A DNA stretch of 64,000 nt from Nesterenkonia pannonica (lineage in GTDB: Bacteria > Actinomycetota > Actinomycetes > Actinomycetales > Micrococcaceae), in contig NZ_CP080575.1 of the NCBI RefSeq assembly GCF_019575955.1, positions 558,001-622,000 on the forward strand. Reading direction: 5' to 3'. Both the position numbers and the translations under genes were made by a program. Shown here piece by piece: positions 1 through 10,962 of the stretch (positions within the stretch are counted from its first letter, which is position 1; each line of letters starts with the position of its first letter). The notes beneath the pieces are model-generated. The model did not search any database. It was not told the DNA's origin and saw nothing but the letters and a program-made list of their open reading frames with translations.

Positions 1-650
1 GCTGTCGTCCAGCAGATCGGCGGTGGGAGCCTTGGTGTAGAGCCTCTCCTCCGCGCCCAGGTGCTTCAGGATCTGCCTGACCTGCCGCTTGTTCAGCGTG
101 AACAGGGGGCGACGTCCACGCCGCCGTCCCCGTACTTGGTGAAGAAGCCGGTGATGCCCTCGGCCCCGTGATCTGTGCCGACCACCAGAGCGTTGTTCTC
201 GCTTACCACCGCATACTGGGCCACCATGCGCAGGCGCGCCTTGACGTTGCCTCGGTGGTAGTCCTTCAGGGGTCGGCCGTGGCCCTCGGCGAAGGCCGCA
301 TCCATCCCGGCGACGGCCTGTTCGATGTTGAAGGTGTGCAGGCGGTCCGGGCCGATGAATCCGAGCGCCCGCTCGGCATCCTCCTCATCATGCTGGACCC
401 CGTGCGGGAGCCGCATCGCATGGAAGGTCGCCTCATACCCGTCCTCGCGCAGCTTCTCGACGGCCAGCTGGCACAGTCGTCCGCCCAACGAGGAGTCCAC
501 CCCGCCCGAGATGCCCAGCACCAGGCCGTCCGCTCCCGCGGCCTTCACGTACTCAGCCAGGAACGTCGTGCGGCGCAGCACCTCCTCGGTGGGGTCGATC
601 GTGGGGCTGACGCCCATCTCTTCCAGAATCTGATTCCGCAGATCACCCAT
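1..650 (-). CDS. nadE: Ammonia-dependent NAD synthetase, 3' end cut by window edge
   Basis: Amidates deamido-NAD with ATP and ammonia in the last step of NAD synthesis. The N-type PP-loop SGGVDSS lies at residues 48-54, followed by the conserved RLPHG, the [14 protein letters not shown] segment and [10 protein letters not shown]. There is no glutaminase domain, so it is the short E. coli-type enzyme. I start at the ATG at 650, because the longer upstream extension has no family match. Frame is lost near 110-115 at a C run. Restoring one C continues into [13 protein letters not shown] and on past base 1, so the C-terminus is outside the window. At 201-206 the sequence encodes AVVS where the family has AVxG (see the GTAAG finding). 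Divergent from pyrE. Confidence 0.93.
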
Positions 651-758
651 ACTGCGCAGTGTATCCGGGGCTTCGTGACCCAGATGTGAATGGCGGCTGA
701 ACGCCGCCTTGACGGAGGGCGCGCACAGTCCCGGCACGACGGATCATAGGATACCTGT

Positions 759-1318
759 ATGACTTCTGCTGCTGACCGCGACCGTCTCAACGAACTCATC
801 CGCGACCTCGCCGTGGTGCGCGGTCGGGTGACCCTCTCCTCGGGCAGAGAGGCCGACTATTACGTCGACCTGCGCCGCGTCACACTCCACCACGAGGCCT
901 CCGGCCTGGTGGGCCGGGTGATGCTGAACCTCCTCGACGAGGCGGGGATCGACGTCGACGCCGCAGGAGGGCTGACGATGGGTGCGGACCCGGTCGGAAC
1001 GGCTCTGATGCACGCCGCGCGGGAGCAGGGCCGCAGCGTGGACGCGTTCGTGGTGAGGAAGCAGCAGAAGGACTACGGAATGGGGCGCCAGGTGGAGGGC
1101 CCTCAGTGGAGGGTCGCCGAGTGGTGGTCCTGGAGGACACCTCCACCACAGGAGGCTCGGCGCTGACAGCAGTGGAGGGAGTCCGCGCAGCGGGCGGCAT
1201 CGTCCAGGCTGTGGCCGTCATCGTGGACCGGGCAACCGGGGCCGGGGATCACATTGCGCAGCAGGCGGATGTTCCCTATCTCTACGCCTACACCAAGGAC
1301 GACCTCGGCCTGGAGTGA
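759..1318 (+). CDS. pyrE: Orotate phosphoribosyltransferase (one frameshift)
   Basis: Transfers phosphoribose from PRPP to orotate, giving OMP in pyrimidine synthesis. The N-terminal part has the SSGREADYYVDLRR signature. The PRPP-binding motif VVVLEDTSTTGGS is encoded in another frame starting near 1106. The two halves join into one protein of about 186 residues, the normal length, if one C is restored in the CCC run near 1105-1108. The ATG at 759 follows a short intergenic gap divergent from nadE. Apart from that break nothing is unusual, so I regard it as functional. Confidence 0.92.
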
Positions 1319-1328
1319 GCACCCCGCC

Positions 1329-1862
1329 TCAGCGCAGGGGGCGCTGGAGCAGGTATGTGCCCAGCGTCCTGCCGTGCTTGACGTCGACCTGCGGCAGGTG
1401 GCCGACGGGACGGAAGCCCAGCTTGGTGTGCAGGGCGAACGACGCCTCACTCTCCTCATCGGTGAGCACGCCGATCATCTGCTGGTGCCCCGCTTCGGCG
1501 CAGCGCTCGATCAGAGCGCTCAGGAGCGCGGTTCCGACGCCGCGGTTTACGGCAGCAGGACTGAGGTAGATGCTGTCCTCAACCGTGATGCGGTGCTCGG
1601 ACTTCGGGCGCCACCAGTCCGCATAGGCGAAGCCGACGATCTCGCCGGGCGCCTCGTCCGCGCTCTCCGCCTCCGGGTGCAGCTCGGCCACGAGGAAGGG
1701 CAGGCCGTCCTCCCGCATGCGCTCCATGCGCACCTGCCAGTCAGCGGCGGTCGGTGCCCGATGCGTGAAGGTGGCCAGAGTGCTGAGCACATAGTGCTCC
1801 ATGATGGTCGCCGCAGCGTCGAGGTCTGCGGTCTGCGCGTCGCGGATGATCGGTTCAGTCAC
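1329..1862 (-). CDS. GNAT N-acetyltransferase, phosphinothricin acetyltransferase (Pat/YncA) type
   Basis: A 177-residue intact GNAT protein. It opens with IIRDAQTADL, has YLSPAAVNRGVGTALL as the acetyl-CoA pyrophosphate loop (R/Q-x-x-G-x-G), and ends in the subfamily-typical LGFRPVGHLPQVDVKHGR. Members acetylate small amines such as phosphinothricin or methionine sulfone/sulfoximine; the substrate cannot be told from sequence. I choose the GTG at 1862 because it begins just before the conserved IIRDA strand. The upstream in-frame extension overlaps the neighbouring aminotransferase and looks spurious. It is 24 bases downstream of that gene on the same strand and probably co-transcribed. Confidence 0.85.
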   Translation of the reverse strand: MTEPIIRDAQTADLDAAATIMEHYVLSTLATFTHRAPTAADWQVRMERMREDGLPFLVAELHPEAESADEAPGEIVGFAYADWWRPKSEHRITVEDSIYLSPAAVNRGVGTALLSALIERCAEAGHQQMIGVLTDEESEASFALHTKLGFRPVGHLPQVDVKHGRTLGTYLLQRPLR

Positions 1863-1885
1863 CCTGCAGAGGGTAGCCGAGAAGC

Positions 1886-3079
1886 TCAGCCGAGCGCCCG
1901 GCCGATGCGCTCTGCGGCCTCGGTGAGCGTCGACTGCGAGCACGCGAAGTTCAGCCGGGCGTGCCGTTCGCCGCCGGTGCCGAATCCGTGCCCGCCGCTC
2001 AGCGCCACTCCGGCCTCCGCGAGCAGGTGCCGCGCGGGGCCCTGGATGGGCGATTCGGTGCCGCCCGTCGGCTCATCCGTCTCGAACCCGTAGGCGGAGA
2101 AGTCCAGCCATGCCAGGTAAGTGCCCTCCGGCATGGTGTGGCCGACCTGCGGCGCGTGCTTCTGGAGCAGCTCGCTGAGGAGCCTGCGGTTGGAATCCAG
2201 CCCCGTCAGCAGCGAGTCCAGCCACGGTCCGCCCTCGCTGTAGGCCGCTGTCTGGGCGAGCACTCCGAGGTGGCTGGGCCCGTAGGCGATTTCGGAGGGC
2301 AGGTTCTGCAGCTCGCCCACGGCGTCGTCGCTTACGAGGAGGAGGCCCGCCTTCGCGCCCGCCAGGTTCCAGGCCTTGGACGCGGACATGAGGGACAGGC
2401 CCGCAGGATCCACCGTCAGGTACGGCGTGAAGCTGTGCTCGTCGTAGACCAGGGGCGCGTGGATCTCGTCGGCGACCACCCGAACTCCGTAGGAGTGGGC
2501 GAGCTCCGCGACCTGCTCGAGCTCCTCGCGGGTGTGGACCACGCCGGTCGGGTTCTGCGGGTTGCAGAGCAGCATGGCCGCGCTGCCGCCCGAGGTGCGC
2601 AGGTTGAACGACTCCTCCAGCATCTCGAAGTCGATGCGTCCGTCGGCTCCGAGCGGGGCCTCGACCACGCGCAGTCCTCCGGAGGAGGGATATTTGAAGA
2701 ACGGCGGATAGACCGGCGAGTTCACGATCACGGTGTCCGCCAGTTCGGTGATCAGATGCAGCGCGTTCACCACGCCGCTCATCACATCGCGGACGGGGCG
2801 CACCTGGGATGCTGAGACCTCCCAGCCCCACCGCTGCGCTGCGAATCCGCAGAAGGCCTCCACGAAGGGTGCGGTGGTGGGGTAGCCGGTGTCGCCGATC
2901 TCCACCGCACGGCGCAGCGCCTCGGCGACGGGCTCGGCAAGAAGGGTGTCCTGCTCGGCCACCCAGAGCGGAAGCACGTCGTCGCCGAACACCCGCCACT
3001 TCGCAGACCGGCGGTGGCGCAGCTGCTCCAGGGAGAGCTGCTCAAGCGGGTTGTCAGGAGATTCTGCTGTCTGGCCCAT
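1886..3079 (-). CDS. patB: MalY/PatB-type aminotransferase (cystathionine beta-lyase / C-S lyase)
   Basis: A PLP fold-type I enzyme of 397 residues, uninterrupted. It has the MalY/PatB features WRVFGDDVLPLWVAEQD at the N-terminus, NPQNPTG near residue 173, VVADEIHAPL near 201, and the Schiff-base lysine K235 in MSASKAWNLAGAK. Family members cleave cystathionine or cysteine conjugates by beta-elimination; in corynebacteria the homologue AecD does this. The ATG at 3079 starts 26 bases from the divergent methyltransferase gene. It is one of the few long genes in the window with no frame break, a useful control when judging the sequence errors elsewhere. Confidence 0.9.
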   Translation of the reverse strand: MGQTAESPDNPLEQLSLEQLRHRRSAKWRVFGDDVLPLWVAEQDTLLAEPVAEALRRAVEIGDTGYPTTAPFVEAFCGFAAQRWGWEVSASQVRPVRDVMSGVVNALHLITELADTVIVNSPVYPPFFKYPSSGGLRVVEAPLGADGRIDFEMLEESFNLRTSGGSAAMLLCNPQNPTGVVHTREELEQVAELAHSYGVRVVADEIHAPLVYDEHSFTPYLTVDPAGLSLMSASKAWNLAGAKAGLLLVSDDAVGELQNLPSEIAYGPSHLGVLAQTAAYSEGGPWLDSLLTGLDSNRRLLSELLQKHAPQVGHTMPEGTYLAWLDFSAYGFETDEPTGGTESPIQGPARHLLAEAGVALSGGHGFGTGGERHARLNFACSQSTLTEAAERIGRALG

Positions 3080-3105
3080 GCGTTGAGCGTAGTACGCTCA
3101 GCCGG

Positions 3106-3797
3106 ATGAGTCAGGGTCCGGGGAGAAAGATGACGAGCTCGGGCCTCAGGAGCTCCAGCGCGAAGTCGGCGTAGGCCCCTGGGAAGGGCCCTCCCGGCCT
3201 ACGAGCACTGGGATGGGGAGCTGCTGCGCGACGGCGACCGTCGCAATGTGGTGGACGCCTACCGCTATTGGAGCCGTGAGGCCATCGTCGCCGACTTGGA
3301 CACGCGACGCCACGGATTCCACGTGGCGATCGAGAACTGGCAGCACGACTTCAACATCGGCACCGTCGTCCGCACCGCGAACGCCTTCCTGGCCCAGGAA
3401 GTCCATATCATCGGGAAGAAGCGGTGGAACCGACGGGGGCGATGGTCACCGACAGATACCAGCATGTGCGGCACCATCCCACCGTCGAGGACTTCGTCGC
3501 CTGGGCGCAGGACGCCGGGCTGCCGGTGCTCGGGGTGGACCTCTTTCCCGATTCGGTCCCGCTGGAGACCTTCAGTTTGCCGCGCGACTGCGTCCTGGTC
3601 TTCGGGCAGGAGGGCCCCGGGCTCAGCGATCAGATCCGCGACGCCGCCGCGGCGACCCTCTCGATCGCCCAGTTCGGCTCCACCCGCTCCATCAACGCGG
3701 GCGTAGCTGTTTAAGCATCGCCATGCACGCATGGGTCCGGCAGCACGCAGCGCCCGGCGGCGCAGACGGCTCAGACCACGGGGCCCCGCTCGGCTGA
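3106..3797 (+). CDS. TrmH/SpoU family RNA 2'-O-methyltransferase (several frame breaks)
   Basis: A SPOUT-fold methyltransferase using SAM to methylate a ribose 2'-OH in tRNA or rRNA. Motif 1 is visible as HDFNIGTVVRTANAF, motif 2 as VLVFGQEGPGLS and motif 3 as AQFGSTRSINAGVA. The frame must be changed near 3120, 3190 and 3430 (each one G or C short) and at 3709-3714, where TTTAAGC stands where the family has an A-G pair before IAMHAW. The reading resumes and ends at 3797. I start at the ATG at 3106, which gives an acidic N-terminal tail. Its 3' end overlaps the convergent murI by 27 bases. The target nucleotide is unknown. Confidence 0.82.
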
Positions 3798-4479
3798 GGC
3801 CGCACCCCGAGCGCGTCCCGCCGACTGGGAGAGCACCCGTGCGACCTGGCTTACCACCGCATCGGACGGCTCGAGGACGGTGACCGAACGATCGGGCAGG
3901 TCAGCGCGCAGCCTACTTCGATGCGGTCCCGGATCCAGTGGTAATGGGTGCAGGCCAGCACCACCGCGTCGGCACCGGAGCTGCGCACCGTCTCGACCAG
4001 GGGCTGAGGTCCACGCTCTCGGGACCATCCCGCTCAATGCTTGCGGCCCAGTCGCGGCAGTCAGGCTCCACCACCTCAACACCCGGTGCCCACCGGTCCT
4101 TCAGAGCTGCGTAGCGCGCGCTGTCCAGGGTCGCGGGTGTGGCGCAGACGGCGATGACGCCGCTGAGGCTCATTGCCGCGGCGGGCTTGACCATTGGCTC
4201 TAGGCCGACGAATGGGATGCCTGGGATCTGTCGCCGCAGATGCTCAATGGCCGCGGCGGTGGCTGTGTTGCAGGCGAGGACCACTGTGTCGCATCCGGCG
4301 TCCAGCAGCGGCCGGATGCCGGCTTCGGTGAGGCGCTGAACCTCCGCCTCGGAGCGGCTCCCGTAGGGGACGTTGGCCGAATCGTGGGCGGTGAGCACCT
4401 CGGAGTCGGGCAGGAGCTCGCGGAGACGGACGGCGACTGCTTCGCCCCCGCGCCCAGAATCGAAAACGCCGATCTTCAT
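3771..4479 (-). CDS. murI: Glutamate racemase (frameshifted near the C-terminus)
   Basis: Interconverts L- and D-glutamate for peptidoglycan. The start MKIGVFDSGRGG has the catalytic Asp. VVLACNTATA carries the first catalytic Cys, and the second appears as VVLACTHYHW after a one-base correction near 4008 (C run). The tail LEPSDAVVSQVARVL comes from a third frame, needing another correction near 3920. The AVVS there is coded by GTAAGC where a glycine is likely. I prefer the start at 4479 over the ATG at 4491, because the family begins directly with the I-G-V-F-D-S-G strand. Confidence 0.88.
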
Positions 4480-4562
4480 CGAAGAAACCATAGCCGGGTC
4501 CGCACCCTGTGGGCGCGCTTTGGGGTCGACTCGCCGCGCACGGCATTGCGTACGATGTGCCG

Positions 4563-5281
4563 GTGGGCTGCGAGGGGCGGAAGGACGGTGAGGCGCTGCT
4601 GCGGGTGACCCCGCGAGCAGGATGGCCGCATCCATCACACTCGCCGTCTCCCTCTACGGCATCTCCTTCGGCGCACTGGCAGTGGCCGCTTACTTCAGCG
4701 TCTGGCAGGCCGTGGCCCTGAGCGTGCTGATGTTCACCGGAGGCTCGCAGTTCGCCTTCATCGGCGTCGCGGCCGTTTATGGCTCTCCCGCGGCCGCATT
4801 CACCAGCGCCACCCTGCTCGGGGTTCGGAATACGCTCTACGCGGCTCAGATCAAGGCGATGCTCAGCCCTCGGGGCTGAAGCGGCTGCTGGCGGCCCAGG
4901 TCACGATCGACGAGAGCATGGCCGCGGCGACGGCCCAGGAGGCGGGCCCCGAGCAGCGCCGCGGCTTCTGGCTGACCGGGATGGGCATCTGGATCGGCTG
5001 GTCACTGGCCACGGTGATCGGCGCGCTCCTCGGAGACGTGATGGCGGACCCCGAAGCACTCGGCCTCGACGGAGCGGTGGTCGCGGCGTTCCTCGGTCTC
5101 CTCTGGCCCCGGCTGAAGGCAGCAGAGCCCTGGGCGCTCGCCGTCGTCGCGGCTCTCGTCACGGTGATCGCGATGCCGGTGGTGCCCGCGGGGTGCTGAT
5201 CCTGCTGGCCGCTGCGGTGACCGTGCTCTGGGGACGGTCGCGTCGCGTCTCGAGCGGAGCAGGGAGCGGCGAGCGGCATGA
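4563..5281 (+). CDS. azlC: AzlC family branched-chain amino acid exporter, large subunit (frame breaks)
   Basis: A multi-pass membrane protein that with AzlD exports branched-chain amino acids or analogues. Family signatures are YGISFGALAVAA, FTGGSQFAFIG, LLGVRNTLYA and, in another frame, FWLTGMGIWIGWSLATVIGALLGD. Single G/C losses near 4612, 4868, 5192 and about 5265 explain the breaks. The last correction makes azlC end at a TGA that overlaps the azlD ATG. The start is uncertain: I use the GTG at 4563, since a basic segment before the first membrane helix is usual, but a start closer to 4622 is possible. Confidence 0.8.
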
Positions 5282-5588
5282 GCGTCTGGGCATGGATCGT
5301 GCTGGCCTGCGTCGCAGCGTACGCGCTGAAGATCCTCGGCTACCTGGTGCTTACCGCGTGGCTGGCCTGTCCGGCCGTGGTGCGCATCTCGGGGATGCTC
5401 ACCATCGGACTGCTCGCGGCGCTGGTCGCCATGAACGCGGTCTCCTACGACGGCGGCTTCGTTCTGACTCCCGTCTCGGAGCGCTCGTCGCTGCCGCCGC
5501 GGCGCTGATGCTCAGAGCTCCCTTCATCCTCGTCGTGGTCATCGGCGCCCTCGCAGCCGCCGGACTGAGGCTCCTCGGATTCCCCTGA
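5278..5588 (+). CDS. azlD: AzlD family small membrane subunit (one frameshift)
   Basis: The roughly 100-residue partner of AzlC, with three to four hydrophobic segments: WAWIVLACVAAYALKILGYL, ISGMLTIGLLAALVAMNAV and, after a one-base correction near 5480, the C-terminal FILVVVIGALAAAGLRLL. It starts at the ATG at 5278 in a four-base ATGA overlap with azlC, which indicates translational coupling. Its only support beyond hydrophobicity and size is this pairing with AzlC, but that pairing is highly characteristic. Confidence 0.82.
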
Positions 5589-5590
5589 TC

Positions 5591-5623
5591 GAGACGCACA
5601 GGGTTACGTGTGGCTCGCGTCTC
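5591..5623 (+). terminator. Possible stem-loop after azlD
   Basis: Arms GAGACGC (5591-5597) and GCGTCTC (5617-5623) are perfect complements and start two bases after the azlD stop. There is no T tract, so this is a candidate terminator or mRNA 3' end only. Confidence 0.35.
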
Positions 5624-5693
5624 GTTAGGATGGGTGCGGAGAACGTGCATGAGGGCGTTCCCCGACCGACTTCACCGACAGAGGAGCATCACG

Positions 5694-6713
<1,020 letters not shown>

Positions 6714-6724
6714 TCGGATGCACG

Positions 6725-6767
6725 GCACAGGGACCCCGCAGGCAGCGCGCCTGCGGGGTCCCTGTGC
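6725..6767 (+). terminator. Strong stem-loop after fbaA
   Basis: A perfect 19-bp inverted repeat, arms 6725-6743 and 6749-6767, with a 5-base loop. It begins 11 bases after the fbaA stop. Very GC-rich and without a clear T run, as is common for actinobacterial terminators. Confidence 0.85.
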
Positions 6768-6810
6768 ATCATCGGCCGGTCAGCGAGGCGGAGCCCGGGG
6801 AGCATAGGGC

Positions 6811-6854
6811 GTCGCCTATAGTTCTCCACTGCGGAGAATGCGTCCATAGGCGAC
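6811..6854 (+). promoter_or_regulatory. Nested inverted repeat in the leader of the HAD phosphatase gene
   Basis: Outer arms GTCGCCTAT (6811-6819) and ATAGGCGAC (6846-6854) enclose inner arms TTCTCC (6822-6827) and GGAGAA (6833-6838). Both stems are perfect. The element ends 43 bases before the GTG start at 6898. It could be a regulatory leader RNA, an operator or a second terminator. I do not recognise a named class. Confidence 0.5.
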
Positions 6855-6897
6855 TTCCGCTGCTTCCCCTCATTCCCGTCCCCTAAGGCTCATCATC

Positions 6898-7714
6898 GTG
6901 CTCAGCTCCTCAGCTTCCGATCACCGGCGCAGGCTGCTCATCCTCGACTTCGACGGGACGGTCTGCCTCGGCGACGAGCTTACCATGCTCTACGCGCATC
7001 AGGCGGATGAGCTGATCGCCCAGCACGGCCTTCCGGGCCTGGGCCGAAGCATCGCCCGAATCGTCGCGCAGGCACTGTCATCCGACTCTCTGTCCATCCC
7101 GGAGATCGACGTGGACGAGAACGGCGAGCCGCCCCTCCTGCGTGAGACGTTCGGGGTGCAGGGTGCGCATCCTGTGGCCTGGCCGCTGCAGGACGGCTAC
7201 CAGCTGGTCCAGCTTCTGGGCCGCCAGGCCGGTCTCGATGACGCCCAGACGGGGCAGGCGTTCATGGCCGCGCGCCGCCGCATTGTGGGGAGGGCCTGGA
7301 GCAGACCGACGTTCACGCGCCGGAGGAGGCCGGTCGGCTCATCGCGGAGATGCGTGCCGCCGGTGTGAGGGTCGTGCTGATCACCACCCGCTTACCGAAG
7401 GGTTCGACCGCTGGCTGGACGCCCTAGGCCTGCACGAGTCCTTCGACGAGGTCATCAACAGCGCGCGCAAGCCCTACGGCATGCCGGAGGCGCTCCAGCA
7501 GGCCGCCCGCCACGACGATCTCAACGGGCTGAGCATCCTGTCCGTGGGCGACATCTGGAAGAACGACCTTGCCCCTGTCGCGGACCTCGGTGGAGAGACC
7601 GTCCTGATCGACCGCTTCAGCACCGGGCTCGGCGCCCCGGGTCATAGGGTCTCGTCCTTCGACGAGGCGGTCAGCATCATGCGCGCCTGGGCGGATGCCC
7701 CAACGCCGGGTTAA
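6898..7714 (+). CDS. HAD-superfamily hydrolase, phosphoserine phosphatase-like (two frame breaks)
   Basis: Motif I is ILDFDGTVCLGDE with the nucleophile Asp near residue 18. The motif II region reads VVLIT followed by H-P and EGFDRWLDALGL, and the motif III/IV region reads LSVGDIWKNDLAPVADLGG. Frame is lost near 7290 (a G in a GGGG run) and near 7390. At the second site GCTTAC stands where GCCCAC would give a proline and threonine. The start is the GTG at 6898. The substrate is unknown; the C1-type cap between motifs I and II argues for a small phosphorylated metabolite. It appears monocistronic with its own structured leader. Confidence 0.75.
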
Positions 7715-7875
7715 TTCTGCGTGACGAGTGTGAAAACTGCCGGGTTACAAGTTGAGGGGCCGCTCAGCGCGCCCATAGAGTGAGCATCGGACCTCCGTGC
7801 CGCAGATCACCATTTCGGCTGGCCGGGCTCAGAGTTCCGCACTTGCACCTGGATCTATGGACTAAGGACGTTCGC

Positions 7876-8959
7876 ATGCGCTTGAACACCACGTCAGCCT
7901 TCGCGCTGGCATCTGTGCTGACCCTCTCACTGGCCGCGTGCGCCGGAGACGAAGGTGACATCGACACCGGCGACGATGACGCTGAGGACCAGACTGAGGA
8001 GGACGCCGGAGAGGGCGCCGAGAACGGCGAAGAGGCCGACGGGGAAGCTTGCGCTGAGATCGAGTCGGTGGACAGCATCACCATCGGCCTGGTCCCTGCC
8101 ACCGACTCCGCCACACAGGCGGAGGAGGAGAACGCTGAGGCGCTGGCGGACCAGCTCTCCGAGGCGCTCGGGGGCTTCGAGGTCGACCTGTTCTTCGCAG
8201 ACTCCTACCTCGGCGTCATCCAGGGCATGCAGTCCGGCGACGTGCAGCTGGTGATGTCCGGCCCCATCGGCATGATTCAGGCCGAGGACGAGGCCGAGGG
8301 CACCCTGATCCTCCAGTCGATCCGTTACGGCGCGGACACGTACGTGACCCAGTGGTTCACGAACGACCCCGACACCTACTGCGAGGACGAGCCGGTCGCC
8401 AATGAGGACGGCTACATGTTCTGCAACGGGATCTACGACGAGGACTCCGGCGAGCTTGCCGACTACGGTCCCATGGGTGAGGACTCCTTGGCCCAGATCG
8501 AGGACGGCACCCCGTCGCCTACGTGGAGGAGGGCTCCGCATCGGGCTTCTACTTCCCGCAGACCCAGCTCAATGATCTCGGCGTCGAGGTGGACCCGCAG
8601 TTCGCAGGCGGCCATGACGATGCTGTGCTGAACGTCTACAACGGCGAGTTCGAGATCGGCACCTCGTTCGACGACGCACGCACCAACGTGGTCGACGACA
8701 ACCCTGACGTCGGCGATGAGCTCGTGGTGTTCGCCTGGGCCTACCGATCCCCAACGACGGCATCGTCGCGTCCAACGAGTTCACCGACGAAGAGCTCCAG
8801 ACGCTTGAGGACGCGTGGCTGAGCTTCGCTGAGTCCGGCGACCTGGACGAGGGAGACCCGCTCTACGACGTCTACGAGATCAACGGACTGACGCCTGCCG
8901 ACGAGGAGGCCCTCGACGTGGCCCGTGAGGTCTACAACGACTTCGGCGACGAAGCTTAG
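7876..8959 (+). CDS. phnD: PhnD-type periplasmic phosphonate/phosphite-binding lipoprotein (two frame breaks)
   Basis: Solute-binding lipoprotein of a phosphonate-, phosphite- or phosphate-type ABC importer. The signal peptide ends in the lipobox LAAC near residue 21. A very acidic linker of about 30 residues follows, and then the domain starts SITIGLVPATDS. FADSYLGVIQGMQSGDVQLVMSGP is the characteristic ligand-loop stretch. Frame breaks near 8512 and 8742 are each consistent with one lost G/C. The protein ends at 8959. First gene of the phnDCE(orf)E cluster. No C-P lyase genes are in the window, so the transported compound is open. Confidence 0.82.
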
Positions 8960-9069
8960 GCGAGTGACCCTGAGGCCTTTCTGAGCTGAGAGGAATTCTC
9001 TGGCATGCTGGGGTGTGGGCTGCGGCACAGGGCCGCGGCCTGCACCACGGCCGTCAGGAACTTTTCATT

Positions 9070-9886
9070 ATGATCAAGTTTGAGAACGTCGATGTCGTCT
9101 ATCCGAACGGCTTCAGAGGCCTGAACGACATCAGCCTGAGATCGGCCAGGGCGAGTTCGTGGCCATCATCGGCCTCTCCGGGGCGGGAAAATCGACTCTC
9201 ATCCGGGCGGTCAACGGTCTGGTGCCCTACACCGGAGGCACCCTGACGGTCGGTGAGACGGTGGTGGACCCGAAGAACAAGTCCAAGCTGCGGAGACTGC
9301 GGTCCCGGGTCGGCATGATCTTCCAGCAGTTCAACAACGTCGGCCGCATCACTGTTCTCAACAATGTGCTGATCGGACGCTCGTCCGTCACCCCACCTGG
9401 CGCTCGCTGCTCGGCTGGTACGGGCACGAGGACAAGGAAGTCGCATTCCAGTCCCTGGAGCGGGTGGGAATCGTCGACAAGGCCTACAGCCGGGCATCGG
9501 CCCTGTCCGGAGGGCAGCAGCAGAGGGTGGCGATCGCGCGGGTGCTCGCCCAGGATCCGGAGCTGATCCTGGCCGACGAGCCGGTCGCATCGCTGGACCC
9601 GCCCACGGCTCGCAAAGTCCTCGGAGACCTCCGCCGCATCCAGCGCGAGCTCGGCATCACCTGCATCGTCAACATGCACCACCTCGACCTCGCCCGCGAC
9701 TACGCCGACCGGATCGTCGGGATGCGCAACGGCGAAGTCGTGTTCGACGGTCCCACTGAGGAGGCGACCGACGCGGTGATCGAGGAGGTCTATCAGCGCT
9801 CCCTCTCCCAGGAGGAGGCAGCCGCCGAGAAGCCCTCCGATGAGACCGCCGAGGTCGCCGCCGCGGGACGGACCGGAGAGTCCTGA
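9070..9886 (+). CDS. phnC: PhnC-type ABC transporter ATPase (two frame breaks)
   Basis: Energises the Phn importer. Walker A is GLSGAGKST, the Q-loop is MIFQQFNNVGR, the signature is LSGGQQQRVAIARVL, Walker B is ELILADEPVASLD, and the H-loop is VNMHHLDLA. This order and the FQQFN...GR loop match PhnC. Breaks near 9145 (the GQGEF strand before Walker A) and near 9395 are one base each. The C-terminus carries an acidic tail of about 25 residues beyond the family core. The start ATG at 9070 is preceded by a GGAAC stretch. Confidence 0.88.
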
Positions 9887-9888
9887 GC

Positions 9889-10962
9889 GTGACAGCAGTC
9901 GCCGACCCGGCTGCGGCCAGGACCGCCTCCCAGCCGGCGCCCCGCCCGGCGCCTCCCAAGCCGCCGCTGGCCAACTACCTGATGCTCGTCGGCGTCGCCG
10001 TTCTGGCCTTCGCCTTCTTCTGGTGGACCCGTGAGTCCACCGGCGTGCTCTTTCTGCCCCTGGGCTTCACCACCCTGTGGGCGCCCCAGTGGCCGCTCAT
10101 CGGCTTCCTGACGATGCTCGGGGTCCTGGCGCTCTGCTGGCTGACGCGCGTGGGCCCCATGGGAGCCTTCGGGGCGCTGACATTCGTCATCATCAGCTAC
10201 TGGGCTTACTCCAGCATCTACTTCCTCGACAGGATCGCCGAGCTGCCGGGCCGCCTGACGGGAGGCAGCACCCGTGATCAGCTGCTGGGATACTTCAGCC
10301 CGGACTGGTCCTACCTGCTGCTCTCCAACGTCGCCGGAACCTCCCGCCCGATCTGGGGAGTGGCTGATCACGCTGTGCATGGCGGTCGTGGCCACCATCA
10401 TCGGATGCTTCATCGGACTTCTCCTGGCGATGCTGGCCTCGCCGGTCTCCAGCCCCAACCGCTTCAGCAGCCAGGGCATCAAGGGCCTCAACTCGATCGT
10501 CCGTTCGATCCCCGATGTTGCCTGGGCACTGCTCTTCGCCGCATTCATCGGAAGCACCGCCTACGGATTCGGCGCCCTCGCCGCAGTCCTCGCCCTGATC
10601 ATGTTCAACATCGGCATCGTCGCGAAGCTGCTCGGCGAGTCCATCGACTCGGTCGACCCCGGGCCGCTGGAAGCCGCCGACGCGACGGGTGCGAACCTGA
10701 TGCAGCGCGACCGCGTCGCCGTCCTCCCGGCGGTCATGCCGAGCTTCATCTCGTACAGCCTGTATGTGTTCGAGCTGAACATCAGGGCCTCAGCTGCCCT
10801 CGGCGTGGTCGGCGTAGCTTAAGCATCGGCGGGGAGCTGAGCTAAGCAGATCGGACGCATGTCCCAGGGCTACGACAACGTGGGGCGATCCTCTGGGCAC
10901 TGGTCGCCGTGGTCCTGATGGTGGACCTGTTCTCGCTGTGGATCCGGAGGAAGCTGCTGTGA
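9889..10962 (+). CDS. phnE: PhnE-type ABC permease, first copy (frame breaks)
   Basis: Membrane subunit of the Phn importer. An N-terminal extension with four hydrophobic segments precedes the permease core, which has MAVVATIIGCFIGLLLAML and the EAA loop (PLEAADATGANLMQRDRVAVLPAV split around it), then ELNIRASAALGVVG. Frame is lost near 10362 and at 10811-10824. At the latter, GTAGCTTAAGC stands where the family has A-G-G before I-G. The C-terminus WIRRKLL ends at 10962. The GTG start at 9889 lies two bases after the phnC stop, and its stop overlaps the next start (GTGA). Confidence 0.84.
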
